Positions 34,501 to 47,291 of a DNA stretch of 64,000 bases are shown in pieces; within the stretch, counting starts at the first letter, position 1, and the number at the start of each line of letters is the position of its first letter. Position numbers and translations under genes: made by a program. The notes under the pieces were generated by a model that was given only the letters and a program-made list of their open reading frames with translations, was not told the DNA's origin and did no database searches. Source of the stretch: Saururus chinensis (taxonomy: Eukaryota; Streptophyta; Magnoliopsida; Piperales; Saururaceae); assembly GCA_035235625.1 (NCBI GenBank), contig CP141145.1:33770668-33834667 (forward strand), written 5' to 3'.

Positions 34501-37500
34501 TGGATTCCACTTCGTCCGCAAGTCTAACCACCTGGTAAAGCATGGTCCACCCACTAATTAGTGAACAGATTAACGCAATGTGACCGATCATGGGAATCAA
34601 ACTATTCATCTCAACTGAAATCAGTCTCTAATATTTACTATCTGAAAACCGATGGATGTCATATTTCCCACGAGACCAATATCTCAGAATCTATTTGTGG
34701 ATCTGGATAGCTGTTGAGTCAGATAAATCTTAGCCACCAAGCTTATGGGTCCCTTTGGAACTCCCAATTGATATTTGGATTTGGCCAGCGGTGAGATGAA
34801 CAAGTCAGATCATGGGGCATCTGGATGAAAGGATTATTCGTTATGACCACCATCAATCACTTGATGGACAAAGGCATGTGTTAGACGTGTCTGGAATTTG
34901 TGCTGGCAGCCTGGCTAACCTAAACCGTGGCTACTACGCATCTTCCGTTCATAGATTCGGCCGTGATCAGCATTTAGCGGTTCATAGGCCATTAATCAAC
35001 AGAAAGGGGACATGGCATGGCAGGCTCAGACATGATTCGTTTAAGCTGTACTTTACCTTATCGGAGCTGATGAAATAGGATCTCTTGACAACTTTCAAGT
35101 ACGTCCCTGAAGCTTGTTGGTTGGCTACCTGCATGTGTTCGAATTTGGAAGTTCAATTAATTGAATCAAACTGATTTGAAAAGGTAAACAAGAAGGAAAC
35201 TTCGAGATAGTATTAACTTTCTCTCTTTCATTTCCCGTTATCTTGTTGAAATTGTTCAACTAACTGGCAACCTGGGTGGATAAGTAGCAATGTGCCGATC
35301 CTACTATTTTATCTTATTCATGTGAAAATGGTTCGTTGATCATGGGCGAATGAAGTGAGATTTTAGTAGAATTTGTGGTAGTCATATTATTAATTACTTG
35401 ACAATTTACCTGACAAAGGAGCCAAATAAACTTGTTAAAAATGCCCATATTGTAAGTTTTCTTGGAAAGTGACTTGTTGCTCATTTTAGAAGTAACAACC
35501 GTGAAGTATAGTGATTAATGAGTGCCCGGCAGTTTGGAATTCATTTGCACCATAATTGGCAAGACCAGGAATCAGTTGAAGTTTTCCTACAACATGCATG
35601 ATTTGATTTCTTACATTCCTTTAGTCTCATAATAATACTAACATTTATCATAAACTTACGACTTTTGTCATATTTTCTTAATCTTAGAAACTTAAAATCA
35701 TGATATGTAGTACGTCATATAATAACACTTGTACAGGAAATCAATTGTAGCAAAAGCATATTAAATAATCACCTTGTCAAACTTCTTAAGTATTTTCGTG
35801 AAGGCCACCATGTTCAATGAGCTGTACGAGAGAAATGAGACAAAGTAAATTTCAATGACCGGTTTCCTGGAAAAAATTAAAAGAAAGAAAGATATATGCA
35901 TGCCCTTTGACCTAGATCTAAAGGCAGCAGTTGCTGTGGGCAACCCTAGATGAATGGCGGCCATTGTGTAGAGACAAAGCAATTGTGCAATAAAAACGTT
36001 GGATTAACTTATCTCCTCTTTTCTTTTCTATTTTTTTTATTTTTTTATAATATTATTGAATTATAAGTGTAAATGCTTTGTCTCTTTATTTTTTAATTTT
36101 TATTATTGAGGGTTGTACCAGTCCTTAAGTCCCTACTAGGTAGATGAGAGGGCACAACAACCGGCCTCTTATAGAACTGTATACCTCGACATCGATCTTC
36201 TCAACCTCGGGCATAAATGACAACCATCATACAATACGAGCTGAATTAATTGGGCAAAAGCTCTAGATTTATGCCGCCCACTTTCATGTGGGTTTAACTT
36301 GGATTGTTAATTTTATGTAATTTTATCCTATACCTTTTTCTTTTTGTGCTTAATGAAATTTTCTTTTATTAAAAAAATATCTCTATAAGTATCAGACAGA
36401 TGCTAATACTCCCTTTTTATTCATTAATTTTAATTAATATTTAAAACAAAATACGACACTAAGATTTGAGAAATAATTTAATTAAAATTTCTCTTAATTC
36501 ATTAATTTAGTCGCGTGTTTTTTTTCTTTATTATTCTTCTTCAATATAACACCACTGCGATGCCGAGACAGTGAGACGGCGATCGTACGCAAGCCGAATA
36601 AACGTGAGCGCTACAGGAACATCTATGTGTGTTTACCAATTTACCCCCAGGCTCAGCCCCGACAATTTGAACCTCATGGGCAGTGGCTAACGGTCATTAA
36701 ACCGTACCGTACACTGTATGCGCCAAATGACCATCCCAACCCCATCTTGCATGCTAATCATCATTAAACACAGCAATTATATATATAACTATACTAGAGA
36801 AGGGATCTTAGTTCAAAATTACAGAAGTGCAGATTATTAGTGTTTTAACTACAAGGCGGGCAATTAAAACCCCAAACGTATCCTCGCTGACTGCAAACAA
36901 AATTTCATCAAACTTGGAACAGATGAACAAAAGAAGGAAGTGATGGAAAGGAAAAAGGAAGGATGATCATGCACCTGTAAGTCTTGAGGAGGCCAAGCCC
37001 CTTGTAGAGCTCCACAAAGGCCCCTCTGATCATCTTCTCCGCACACTGCACCTTCTTCCGGTTGACATGGTCCCCCTTGTTGCACTCCTTCTTCGGGTTG
37101 CTCACCAGGTCCTCCCACAGCTTCGTCGTCACCGCCGTGATCGTCCTCGTCGGCGTCGTCGCCGGGATGTCGATCTTCATCCCCACCCTTGTCCTTCCCT
37201 TTTTGGCCGTCGTCACCAACCTCTCTGGAGTCGCGCCGCCGACCGGAGACGCATCCGAAACCGGGCCCTCAGACTCCGCCCCACTCTCCACTGGTACATA
37301 TATCACAAATCAAGTTTAATTAACGACATCATCATTTAGCTAGGGAAGAAAATTGATTCCTTGTTCATTTCCGTGGGCTGCATGAAAAGCTAACAGGGGG
37401 TGGCTCCTGTGAGCTAGTGCATTCATACGTGTAAAGCACCACCAACCCAACAAAAAACACCCTGCGGATTGAGCTCTAGCTCTGTCGAACACTGAGTCGA

Positions 37501-38760
37501 TAAAATAATAATCTACAAATCAAAAGCAATTAGAAACGTACGGTACAAGATATAAGAATGTTAATGTTACCGGAGTACTCGGAGCCTCGGACGGAGGAGG
37601 AGTTTGACCGAAGGAGAGACCCAGATTCAGATCTGACAGAGAAGGATTTCCTGCGGCGATCATGGAGGACTTGCTTGAGGTCCAGCAGGATTTGGAGCTG
37701 GTTCTTCAGAATCTCCCCTCTCTCCAGGAACTCCTCCTCTTTCGTTTTGTAAAATTGGTTCACTTTGTTCAACTCCTCATCTAATCTTTCAAAGAACTGC
37801 TTTATCTATATATTTCATTGATGCAGCCAACAATTTTTTTCCTTATTAGTATGCAGTTATACAAAATAAGGTTTCATCTGAAAGAATGAAGATTTTAAAA
37901 GTAGTTACTTTACCTCGTCTTCTGATGAAGGTACTTCAACAAGATCAGTGGCGTAAAGAGCTTCCTCATCTTCTTCTCCTTGTCTCCTCACCTACAAAAA
38001 AAAAATATTGATCACTTGTATCTTTCCAACAAAACTCAGAAATGGACAATCATTTCTGTCTTTTCTAAAGAGGGTAGTTACTTATGTCTGGTCTCTACAT
38101 ATGTCACACGAAACATCACGAGTTTGTCGTGGTCAATGTTTTGTACATTTTCGTGGCGGAGCTAAAGCAGCAAAAGAAAACACCACTCTCAACTGAAAGT
38201 AGGTCATAAAATGACCATGCTGAACACGCATCAATCAGCTTTCAAATGTAACGGATCTTATGCTGGTAGTTCTACATAAACATCAGAGAGGAACAGAGCT
38301 TGCACCCATATTTCATATTTGGTAGTTAGTACTTTGTAGCCATGCATTGGAATTCCGCCAGATATCCGGCTGGAAAAACGATAAGCTTATATGCATATAT
38401 AAACATAGACATGACTATAACGTCTGATAGAAAATGCAAAATGCTGATAAATATGCGATCAACAATTGTAACACAAAAATACATAATAGACATGAAACCG
38501 TGGTCTGAATAGATTCACGCATCTACCTCAATGATTTCACGTTGCTCTCCGTGACCACCTGCTGCAGAAGATATCTTGCGTCTGATACTCCGGTAGATAT
38601 CTAAAACGGAGAAGCCGAAATGGGCCTGTTCATCCGAGTGGCTAGCTCTCCGGCTGAGCTTGATCTTCTTCACGCTCTTCTTCAGCTGCCGGTAGTTGAC
38701 AAAGGCCTCTTTCCATTCAGGGATCAGTTGGGCCTCCAGCTCCTTGGAGAACTTCACCAT
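31560..38760 (-). CDS. PHO1: PHO1 phosphate exporter (SPX-EXS protein)
   Basis: Exons in transcription order: 38760-38527, 37991-37914, 37805-37571, 37290-36975, 35821-35773, 35128-35057, 34531-34402, 33929-33809, 33256-33007, 32933-32829, 32739-32695, 32568-32416, 32294-32016, 31921-31785, 31650-31560. All are GT-AG and the phases join into 764 codons plus stop. The SPX domain opens with [20 protein letters not shown] and reaches KFDK near residue 304. Membrane segments follow ([49 protein letters not shown]). The EXS domain (about 560-757) shows [31 protein letters not shown] and [12 protein letters not shown]1 loads phosphate into root xylem; SPX senses inositol pyrophosphates. An upstream in-frame ATG (38868) is rejected because it abuts the TATA box. 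Nothing is broken. PHO1 versus a close paralogue cannot be settled here. Confidence 0.93.
33410..33560. repeat. Dispersed repeat copy in PHO1 intron 8
   Basis: The segment TTATTACAAGGGATGTTCTA... with GGGCARGGCAATCGGCCTCTT resembles 36100-36260 in intron 4 (TTATTATTGAGGGTTGTACC... with ACAACCGGCCTCTTATAGAA). Both follow a poly-T/AT tract, suggesting two copies of a short interspersed element or retroelement tail. Confidence 0.5.
36100..36260. repeat. Dispersed repeat copy in PHO1 intron 4
   Basis: Partner of 33410-33560; shared words include CCGGCCTCTTA or CGGCCTCTTA, AGTCC and a CTCGA block in the same order. The family is not recognised. Confidence 0.5.
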
Positions 38761-38871
38761 TGTCTCTCCAATTCTCACAGTATATGCCGGTGCAGGCAGT
38801 AGAGAAGAGATGAGGGGGAAATGGGGAGAGGAGGCTCGCTTGTCACAAAGAGCTAGCTCCATATCCATGTG

Positions 38872-38879
38872 TATTTATA
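38872..38879 (-). promoter_or_regulatory. Probable TATA box of PHO1
   Basis: TATAAATA on the minus strand, 112-119 bases before the MVKFSK start. Transcription about 30 bases downstream would begin near 38845, so the in-frame ATG at 38868 would lie outside the message. Confidence 0.55.
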
Positions 38880-40460
38880 TGCATACACATAGATGGTGAG
38901 ACAGGGCTTGAAGAAAAAGAAAGAAAAAGGTGGGCACTCGAGGGGTGCTCTTTGGCTCAGCTCTAGCTCCTCAAAAGAGAATTTCAATTTTCTCTTCATT
39001 TTTCATGACTTGCCATTGTTAACAAAATTATCATTTTGGCAAATATGAGGAGACAATGACGCAGATGATCTTCTCACTTGCGTCCATTCATCCCATCCCG
39101 GAACTGCCCCTGAAAAGCTACGGATACGTACAACAGCAACGTTGGCCTTTGCAGCAGGACCAAGCAACGTCCCACTCCATGTAAACGATCTTTGTCGGCT
39201 TGGGACATCCGTTCACGTAAACCGATCGAGCCGGAAAATTGGGCCGGTTCGGTCCGAAGCAGGCAAAGTAACAGACAATCTCGCTATTGTACAACTCAGC
39301 GACGTCGCACGTGCAGCCACCGGTGAGAATGCCAAGTAGATAGGGGCCCACTTTCAGGAAGGTCCATAACTGAAACACGGCTGCGCCAGAGGAGGAAGTG
39401 TCGTGTTAGACTCAGGCTGCATATCTTAGGTGGATGATGATGCCACGCGGTTTGGTAATAAGTCGTGAGTCATGTGGGGCCAGCAGTGAGCATGTCATGG
39501 ATTTACACTGGAAGAAAATTGAAAGGAAAAAGTTTGTATAAGGCTGAATTTACATGCGTCAGCTTGAATATAGCCTTCAAATTGCCATTTTACAATGAAG
39601 GGGCATAAAAGAATTTACTCCAAATTTAGTTATATGCGTCTATCATATCAAAATTTAATGGTTCATAATAAACAGGCTTTGCGTGTGAGCCCGCACTCAA
39701 ACTAAAATTACAGCTAATGATAATATTACCCTAATTATCAACCAAATTTCCCGATTATTGTGGGCTTCAAGATGAAATACAAACTCATTTAAGAGGAGTT
39801 GATGTCCTCACGAAAAATGATGAGGCTGCAATTATAATCAGAGAGAAAATGGTGACTTTTCTTTGATGAGTGATGTGAATCTCGTATGAGTACAAGTATG
39901 GGCTAGCCAATCACCAAAGGTATCGACAAAGTAGAAGAGTCTAAACATGTACTCTCTTTGTTATGCAATTAATACAAGACGGAGATAGTATAATTTTTTT
40001 TCTTCCAAAAAGAGGAATTAATACATGTTCAAGTCAATGCATGTAGTATTCCAAATAAAAGACAATGTAGATACTTTGCACATCTTAAGCCTTTTTTGCA
40101 CTTATTTAACTTATCTTAATTGCGTCACATCATCAAGTCATGTTATAAAATTAATGTAATAATGTTAAAAATGTAATTGATGTTATAATTGTATGAGTCA
40201 TGTTAACCTGATAAAGTGCAAGAAGAGCAAAAAAGGCTGAAGATGTGTAAGCTCTGCTCCATTGACCTAGAAATGTATACATCCAATATCATCTTCAAGG
40301 TGATTTTTTATAATGCAAAGTTTATTGCTGCCATCGATTGTAAAAAAATTGCCATAAAAATGCAATTCGGATGAACCTACCGGCTGTTGTGCAGCTTTTT
40401 ATTAATGGGGTCAACAAGTGTACAATTGAGATTTATGGCTCTTTAATTTGCACATAGTTA

Positions 40461-40665
40461 TATTCTCTCTGTCTTATATTAATAACTTCATTAGGTAAAA
40501 ATACTTGTTCCATATTAAGAGCTTTATTTTGTTTAATTTTAACAGTTGGGTGTTTAAAAAAAGAATATTATAAACTTTTTTTTTTCTCTTGGATGTGGGT
40601 TTAATCATTTAATAAAAATTAATATTTTTCTAAATATAACTAATAATATTGGATGGAGAAAGTAT
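40461..40665. repeat. Stowaway-like MITE, about 205 bp
   Basis: The left end is TATTCTCTCTGTCTTATATT and the right end, read on the other strand, is TACTTTCTCCATCCAATATT; both run into TTA(A)TA. TA flanks fit Stowaway target choice. It carries no coding sequence. Confidence 0.65.
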
Positions 40666-43266
40666 TGTAGATATCTCGTTGATGAATTATTAATGCTTGT
40701 GCCCAAACAAAACAACACAATTTTACTTCGTAGTAAATATTTTGCATACTATAATATATTGTAGATTATAATCTCTTTAACAAAAATTTTAAGCTTATCA
40801 GTTATTTTCCTTTTTATACACTCAAATACACTATCATGATGGATTTATCGCAGAGACCTGTGGGCATGTGGCTTGAAGTAGGTAGGCTTAACATTTTTTA
40901 TTTGTACACTCTTTATCTTATATTAACAGTTCTATTTAATTTTTTTAAATGAGTTAATTATAATTTATTTTGAAAATTTTAATAAAATTATTAATAGAAA
41001 ATAGAAAAATATAATTGAAGTATTAATTGACCGGGAAATAAAGTAGGGTGCACGTCATTATTCTTCACCACAAACATTACAGATTTGACGGTCATTTCTC
41101 AAGCCTTCTCTAGCTAGGGAAGTTGCTTCCAATTTGATTGACTCGAGTTGTTTGTTTGGCCGCAGATATGTATATTTGGTTCTTGTCGTGTTGAGCTATA
41201 TAAGCCCAAGTTGTTGTTCCCCGACATGCTTTGAGTCTAAAAATTCTTCAACCAAATAGGGACTTGTCAATGTTGACTTGCAACCAAAGCCTGTTCGAGT
41301 ATGATCCATGTTACCTAAATTCCGTTTTTTTCCATTTATGGGGTAATCACTTTACAAAACCAAAATATCTTTTCATTTTTTTTGGAAAGCACGGTGTCTC
41401 ATCATTTTGCATGAACTACAAGTAAGAAGAAGCGTTTTTAATGTTCCCACAATAAGCTTAGTGTAAAGAGCATTTGCAAGAGTGTTCATTTTCAAGATTA
41501 ATGGCATACATACTAGCACAAGTGGCATTGACGTTAACATACTCTAATATATATATATATTGTCGATCTTAAAAATGAATATTTCACATGCATTATTTAC
41601 GCTGTGATCATTATCAACACAAAGCCCAAAAAACTCTTCAAAGTAAGATAAGTAGCTAATAACATCCTAGTACTTGAAGGCAAGTTGTACAAACTATAGA
41701 GATGAGTAAGTGATACTGTTGGATAGTTGCCAAATTGGCAATAAAAGCCGTTGAATAACAATCCAACATCTCTCACTTACACAATATAACTAACATCCGG
41801 ATTATCTTTGCTGATTTTTTATTAGTAATCTTCCTATTTTTAGTAAGAGGGTTTGGTGGAACATTCGGATAGATTTTACATGGAACGCCTCAAGTAGTTT
41901 TGTCTGCCTTTGTTTTTCATGTTATCACCCTCTTCTATTGAAAACATTTTTCATACTTTGCAGACAATGGGCCGAATGTAAGTTATGCGTAGCAACACTG
42001 ACTTTATTAACATGTGCACTGTAAATTTTATAGATGAAGGGCTCCTATATATAGCTTATGTTTAATTTATTGGCAATAAAAAGTATAAAATACAATTCCA
42101 TTTTAATTAACATGCTACCATCTATTTTAAAAATAGAAAAATCACTCCCTTTTTTCCTTACTTGTCATCATCTCGACCATTATTGCATCACTACTACAAC
42201 CACCCACCATGACTACCTTAACCACCACGATTACCACAATTACTTCTACCATATGTTATTGTTTGCCATGCCATTGTCACTTTTATCACTACCTTTATTA
42301 TTATCATCACCTTTACCATCATCGCCATTTTTATCCCATTGTCATCAACTACCGCTAATACCTCTCCATCGTTGTTATTATAGGACTAATATTTATAACT
42401 TGAAGGTATAAATTATTGCAACCTGTACACAAAATAATTGTTTACCATCCTTTGTCAGCCCATGGGCCGCTTAGCCCTATGATACCATGCCACTATTTGT
42501 GCCCGCCGCCGCCGCCACCTCTGTCAACCTTTAACATAATTATATATGACATAACTATATATAATACAAATTTATGTAGTCCACACATTAAATATATAAT
42601 ATATACTACATAATAAATTTTATAAATTTATACTATGTAATTCTCCAGTACCATCAATTACATTTTGCCATGCACGTGCAAGCTGTTGGGCAGAGGAGTT
42701 TCAACATGGCTATAGGGCAACGAGACTCCAATCATAGACACTGAATATGAACTCTGGCTGTGATTGCTAGCCAGAAGAACTATGGCCATGACTACTATCC
42801 AGAGAAGCTCTTGCAAGGATAGTCATGGTCAGCCTGTCATGGCAAAAAAAAGTTGTGATGAGCCCTTGCTCGAACCAGATCGACTATCCACCCTACATGT
42901 ATAAAAACAAGCATGGGAGCCGCCGAGAATTGAAGGCGTCCCACAAGACTTATTGAGAAGACTTCTAATTTACCTCAATCAAAACATGTAATTCGTAGAT
43001 TAGAAAGAATTCAATAGTGGATAACACGAAAGGAGTCAATTTATAATTTTATACGAGCATGCACACACTCTTTCTGCTTGGTTATAGAAGCCATTAAATT
43101 ATTCCACACGTGCATTGAGTACCGTCTGAAGGCTTAGGATAGAGAGACACTAGGTGGATTGCATTTTATTTTTTTTGCCACAAGAGGTGAATTATTTACA
43201 TATCCATACAACATATCTTTGAGTTTTAAGTTAATATAATTAATTAAGCTATATAAAATTATCTAA

Positions 43267-43469
43267 TACTCTGTATGCCCCATATTAATAGTTTCATTTA
43301 GAAAAAAAATTATTATTATTAAACAGTGAGATCTAGAGCTAAGAGGATAGATAAATAGCTTATGAGATGCCCTTTTAAGTACCAACAACTTATATTAAGA
43401 GCAATAGAGTTATTAACATAATTAAAAAAAATTAAAATTGAGCTATTAATATAACACAGAGTGAGTACT
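43267..43469. repeat. Stowaway-like MITE, about 203 bp
   Basis: The left end TACTCTGTATGCCCCATATT and right end AATATAACACAGAGTGAGTA are inverted copies; same family as 40461-40665. Confidence 0.6.
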
Positions 43470-43502
43470 TAAATTTGGTTAAGGGTTGTTACTATTTTTG
43501 CT

Positions 43503-43763
43503 AATACTCTCTTGGACACACATTAATAGCTCTATTTGGCAAAAAAAAATTATTCTTCTCTCTCTGTCCTAAATTAATAGCTCTCTTTGACAAAAAAAAC
43601 TTGTTCTATATTAATAATTTTAATTTATTAAAGTTAAGTTGTTGAGTACTTAAAAAGAGTATGATATGCTTATTTTTCCTTATCTTAGAAATGGGTTTTA
43701 TTATTCTATAAAAATTATTATATTTTTTAAATGTAATTATTAATATAAGACGGAATGAGTATA
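43503..43763. repeat. Stowaway-like MITE with a doubled left end
   Basis: Two left-end copies occur in a row (ACTCTCTTGGACACACATTA near 43506 and CTCTCTCTGTCCTAAATTA near 43558) but one right end, AATATAAGACGGAATGAGTA. This suggests one copy landed in another or a partial duplication. Confidence 0.55.
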
Positions 43764-45446
43764 TTAATCACTCAATTTCATTTAATTTATTGGTTAAATA
43801 CTTAAAAAAGAGTATTATATACTTATTTTTTCTTCTCTTAGATGTGAATTTCACCATATAATAAAATAATTATTTTTTAAATATAAAAATTAATATTAAA
43901 CATAAAGGAAAAACATATAAAGTTACTATACTAAGGAGGGCTGAGCAATGACACGCCGGACCATGTTCCATTTGTAGTACTTTCGGCCGGAGAACGTGTT
44001 TATGGTGCATGGTGGATGAACATACACCGTAGCAACACCCTTGGATGGATGGAGAGGTAACCGGGAATTCCACTATAGGGTGGTTGTTTATTACAGTGCA
44101 GGAGACAAAGAAAGGGCTAAGTGGGATTTGCTGATCATGGAAGGTGGTGACAAACTGTTGTTTTTTAATTCTCCGTTCTATGTAAATCGTGTCTGTATTT
44201 GTGCACCAAGCCCTTTTATGTGCTCCCCACTAGAAAAATCTACATGAGGAGAATCAAAAGTTAGTATAATGGAGGCCCTTTGGATATATGACAGATTAGA
44301 TATTGTACATAATAGCTGCTTTTTCTCAGAAAAGATGATTTAAACAGTAATTAATCATCAATACCAAAGTTGTGGAGTTAAATTAAAGCTTCTCCGGCTG
44401 AATCTTATAGTAAAATATTCTCATGTGGTCAATTTAATTGATCTAATGTGACCAAGTTGCTTTCAAATGAATGCCCACTTCACTACACAAGATTAACGAT
44501 GTACCTTTTCTTTCTTTCTTTATTGTTTTTCCAACAAAATGGGCCGGGATTCGATTTCTATATCAAATGTCCACTTGAATGTTCCTTCTTTCTCTTAGCA
44601 TTCCAGCAGATTAGTTTCAAGCAATCCCGTAGCCTGCCGGAAATCTTCTCTCTTTAGCGGATTGCTTTTGAATATTTGTTTTTTTTTTTGCATATTTGAT
44701 GAGCTTACATAAGTAAGAATGAACATGTCACAACTCATTGAGGGAGACGCCATTTACGCATAAGGAAAAATCTATTAGCATTCAGTGGGTTGGTTAAAAT
44801 TGCATTTGCTTGTGTAAAGATGTCATTAAATTTTTTCCTTACGATTAGAAAGAAACTCTGGTCTGTGGATGCCTTACTCAGGTTTTCAATATTTATATCA
44901 AACAATAGAACATGGTCATATCTAATGCCTAACTGATTTACTCTGACTTGCATCCCCCCTATTGCTTATCCAAGTCATTTGCTTGTTTCATTATGGATAA
45001 TTGTACGTATTTGACCCACTAAAACATAAGATAATCAACAATATTTCATCAAAGTTCTCCTAGTTCATGCATTTGCACAATTTTTTTTAGAGAAATGTGA
45101 GTAGCTTAGTTGAACCAGATTTGCACTTTATCAACTCCTAAGTGGAAAGGGAACGGATTATATCTTCTATGTTGTCTTATTTTGTTTATTAAAATGTATA
45201 AAATTTAATTTATTTTAAAAAATTAAATAAGACACTTAATATAAGACAAAGAGAGTATATACTTATTGTAGTGTGGATGCTATTGTTACTGAGTCATATG
45301 CATATTTTTACAAACAATGCGAATATAATGGACTGACCAATTTTTGTAAGTGGACAGAAGATGATGTGTTGAATTATCATAATAATATTTCTGAACACTC
45401 TCTAATAGGAAAAACATGGCCTTATGAACCCATAAAACTCTTTTTT

Positions 45447-45660
45447 TTGCTCTATTTCTTTTATATTACATTAATAGTTATATTTAAAAAAATAGTAATT
45501 TTTATTGAATGACAAAACTCACATTTAAGAAGAAGGAAAATAAGATTATGATACTATGTTTTAAGCATATAACCACTTAAATTGAATAAAATAGAGTTAT
45601 TAATATGAAACACTTTTTTTTTTGCCAAATGGAGTTATTAATTTAAGATGAATGAAGTAT
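45447..45660. repeat. Stowaway-like MITE, degenerate
   Basis: The left end has TCTATTTCTTTTATATTACATTAATAG and the right end GGAGTTATTAATTTAAGATGAATGAAGTA, inverted with mismatches. Same family as the three copies above. Confidence 0.45.
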
Positions 45661-46610
45661 ATATGAGGGCAATTTTTAAACTCTCTCACATGTGCCTCTA
45701 TGTAAACTCATTTTTTAAAGTCTAATTTACCCCATACACCCTTCTTCTCCTCTCCTTTAATGCTGATGGCACCTCCTCCTCTTCCTCCTTTTCAACGATG
45801 ATAGTCACAATGGCGGAACGAGGGTAAAAAGACTCGAGGGCCAACTAAAGACGTAGCCCTTTTTTATTGCCCAATCTAAGACATATGCATTGGATATATA
45901 TAAACATATATGTTCCAAATAGCAAGGAGGCATGACCCCTCATTGTCATAACATAGTTTCGCCTTATATAGTTGGGAGGGGCTTCTCTTGACTTATAATT
46001 AGTAGTGGCCACAACAAAAATTGTAGTTTTTTTTGTTGCACTGGTCGTGGCTTGGCTGCTATTAGTTTATGACCCTGAAGCACATTGGCAAGAGGAGTAG
46101 GAGGAGGAGAAGCAAAGGGAAGGGTGTAGGGGAAGGGATCAGTCACTGGTGACAATGTTGGTACTAAAGGAAAAGGGGCATGTATGGTGGAAAACTTATA
46201 GTGGCAGTAGGGGCACCCACCGCCAAGCGCCAACACCGTATGAGAACAAAAAAAGAAGTTGGAAAAATAAAATATTTTTTTACTAAATACTTCAAGACAT
46301 CTTGAAATAATTTCATCATATAAACACCAATTGGTAGGGCTCATAAAAGTGGGCCTCACTAATTATCGATAATTATATGAGAAAATAACTTCATCACATG
46401 TGAAAATAACATGAATGTAATATTATATTTTTTAAAAATGAGATAATGAGTGAAAAACTTTAAAAGTGTTAAAATTTAATGAGAAAAATTAACATGAGCT
46501 TCAAGGGCCATTGGATTAAAATCCAACAGCTCGTAAGGGGGTAGGCAACATAGCTAAGCCTGCTCCCTGAGTTATGTGCCCTATTAGATCGAGATTTGAT
46601 GACTTATATA

Positions 46611-47283
46611 CATGGAAGGCCATATCGGCTGATATGGGTACAAGGGAGGTATGCTCCCCACACCAAAACCCGATATGTATCGGCCATACTATATTATATT
46701 GATACGGTCGATACGTATCAATACGGTATTAAAAAAAAAATTTAAAAAATTTTTTTTAATTTTTTTTCTTAAAAACAAAATCACAATTCAGACCCAACCT
46801 CTTCGAAAGTTTAAAGATGACAATATTTTTGTTATATTAAAAATAATTTTTTAAAGTTATATGAGATCAATACGGGTAGGTCCATATAATTTACATAATT
46901 ATTTTTTAAACATATAATGCTCTATAATTATGTATTTATTTAAACATATAATTGTGACTCATATAAAACATATTGTGTGGTTATAAAATAAATAATTTTA
47001 GAGCACTTAATATGGGAAAGATGGAACAATAATTTGTTGGGACGGAGGGTGTAATAATATATGGTTCAAAATGAATTAATTTTAGAATACTTTAGTTAAT
47101 ACGGTATTCAAAAGTCTTATTATGCTCTAAAAAAGTGTTATAATAATATATTATTAGTTATAATATTTTTTTATATTTATAAAAGGGTTCACGCCCATTT
47201 CGGCGTATACAAAGTATATCATCCGTACGTACTTATATATTTAATCATCGATATTGTCATTCATATCGATACAGCCTTCTATG
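46611..47283. mobile_element. Non-autonomous hAT-type element with CGATAC subterminal repeats, 673 bp
   Basis: The ends are CATGGAAGGCCATATCGG and, on the other strand, CATAGAAGGCTGTATCG. A perfect 8-bp duplication, CTTATATA, flanks them (46603-46610, 47284-47291). GATACG/CGTATC/ATATCG words cluster near both ends (for example 46690-46725 and 47200-47275). No transposase is encoded. The termini differ from the TAGGG-ended hAT elements, so this is another family. Confidence 0.82.
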
Positions 47284-47291
47284 CTTATATA

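Larger units (their letters stand above)
38880..46602. other. Long gene-free region upstream of PHO1 rich in short MITEs
   Basis: No gene is recognised across 7.7 kb. It is AT-rich, with several degenerate CTCYNTCYGTC-ended MITEs (separate entries) and further fragments near 40904-41046 and 45160-45260. A less AT-rich block at 39060-39480 next to PHO1 may be promoter sequence. Scattered open frames are short and lack recognisable motifs. Confidence 0.5.

Noticed and set aside
38761-38868. Longer PHO1 N-terminus from the in-frame ATG at 38868
   Set aside because: It starts only a few bases after the probable TATA box, and PHO1 proteins begin [11 protein letters not shown].
39118-39378. Small gene upstream of PHO1
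   Set aside because: Open on both strands in a GC-richer stretch, with no motif and no splice partners.
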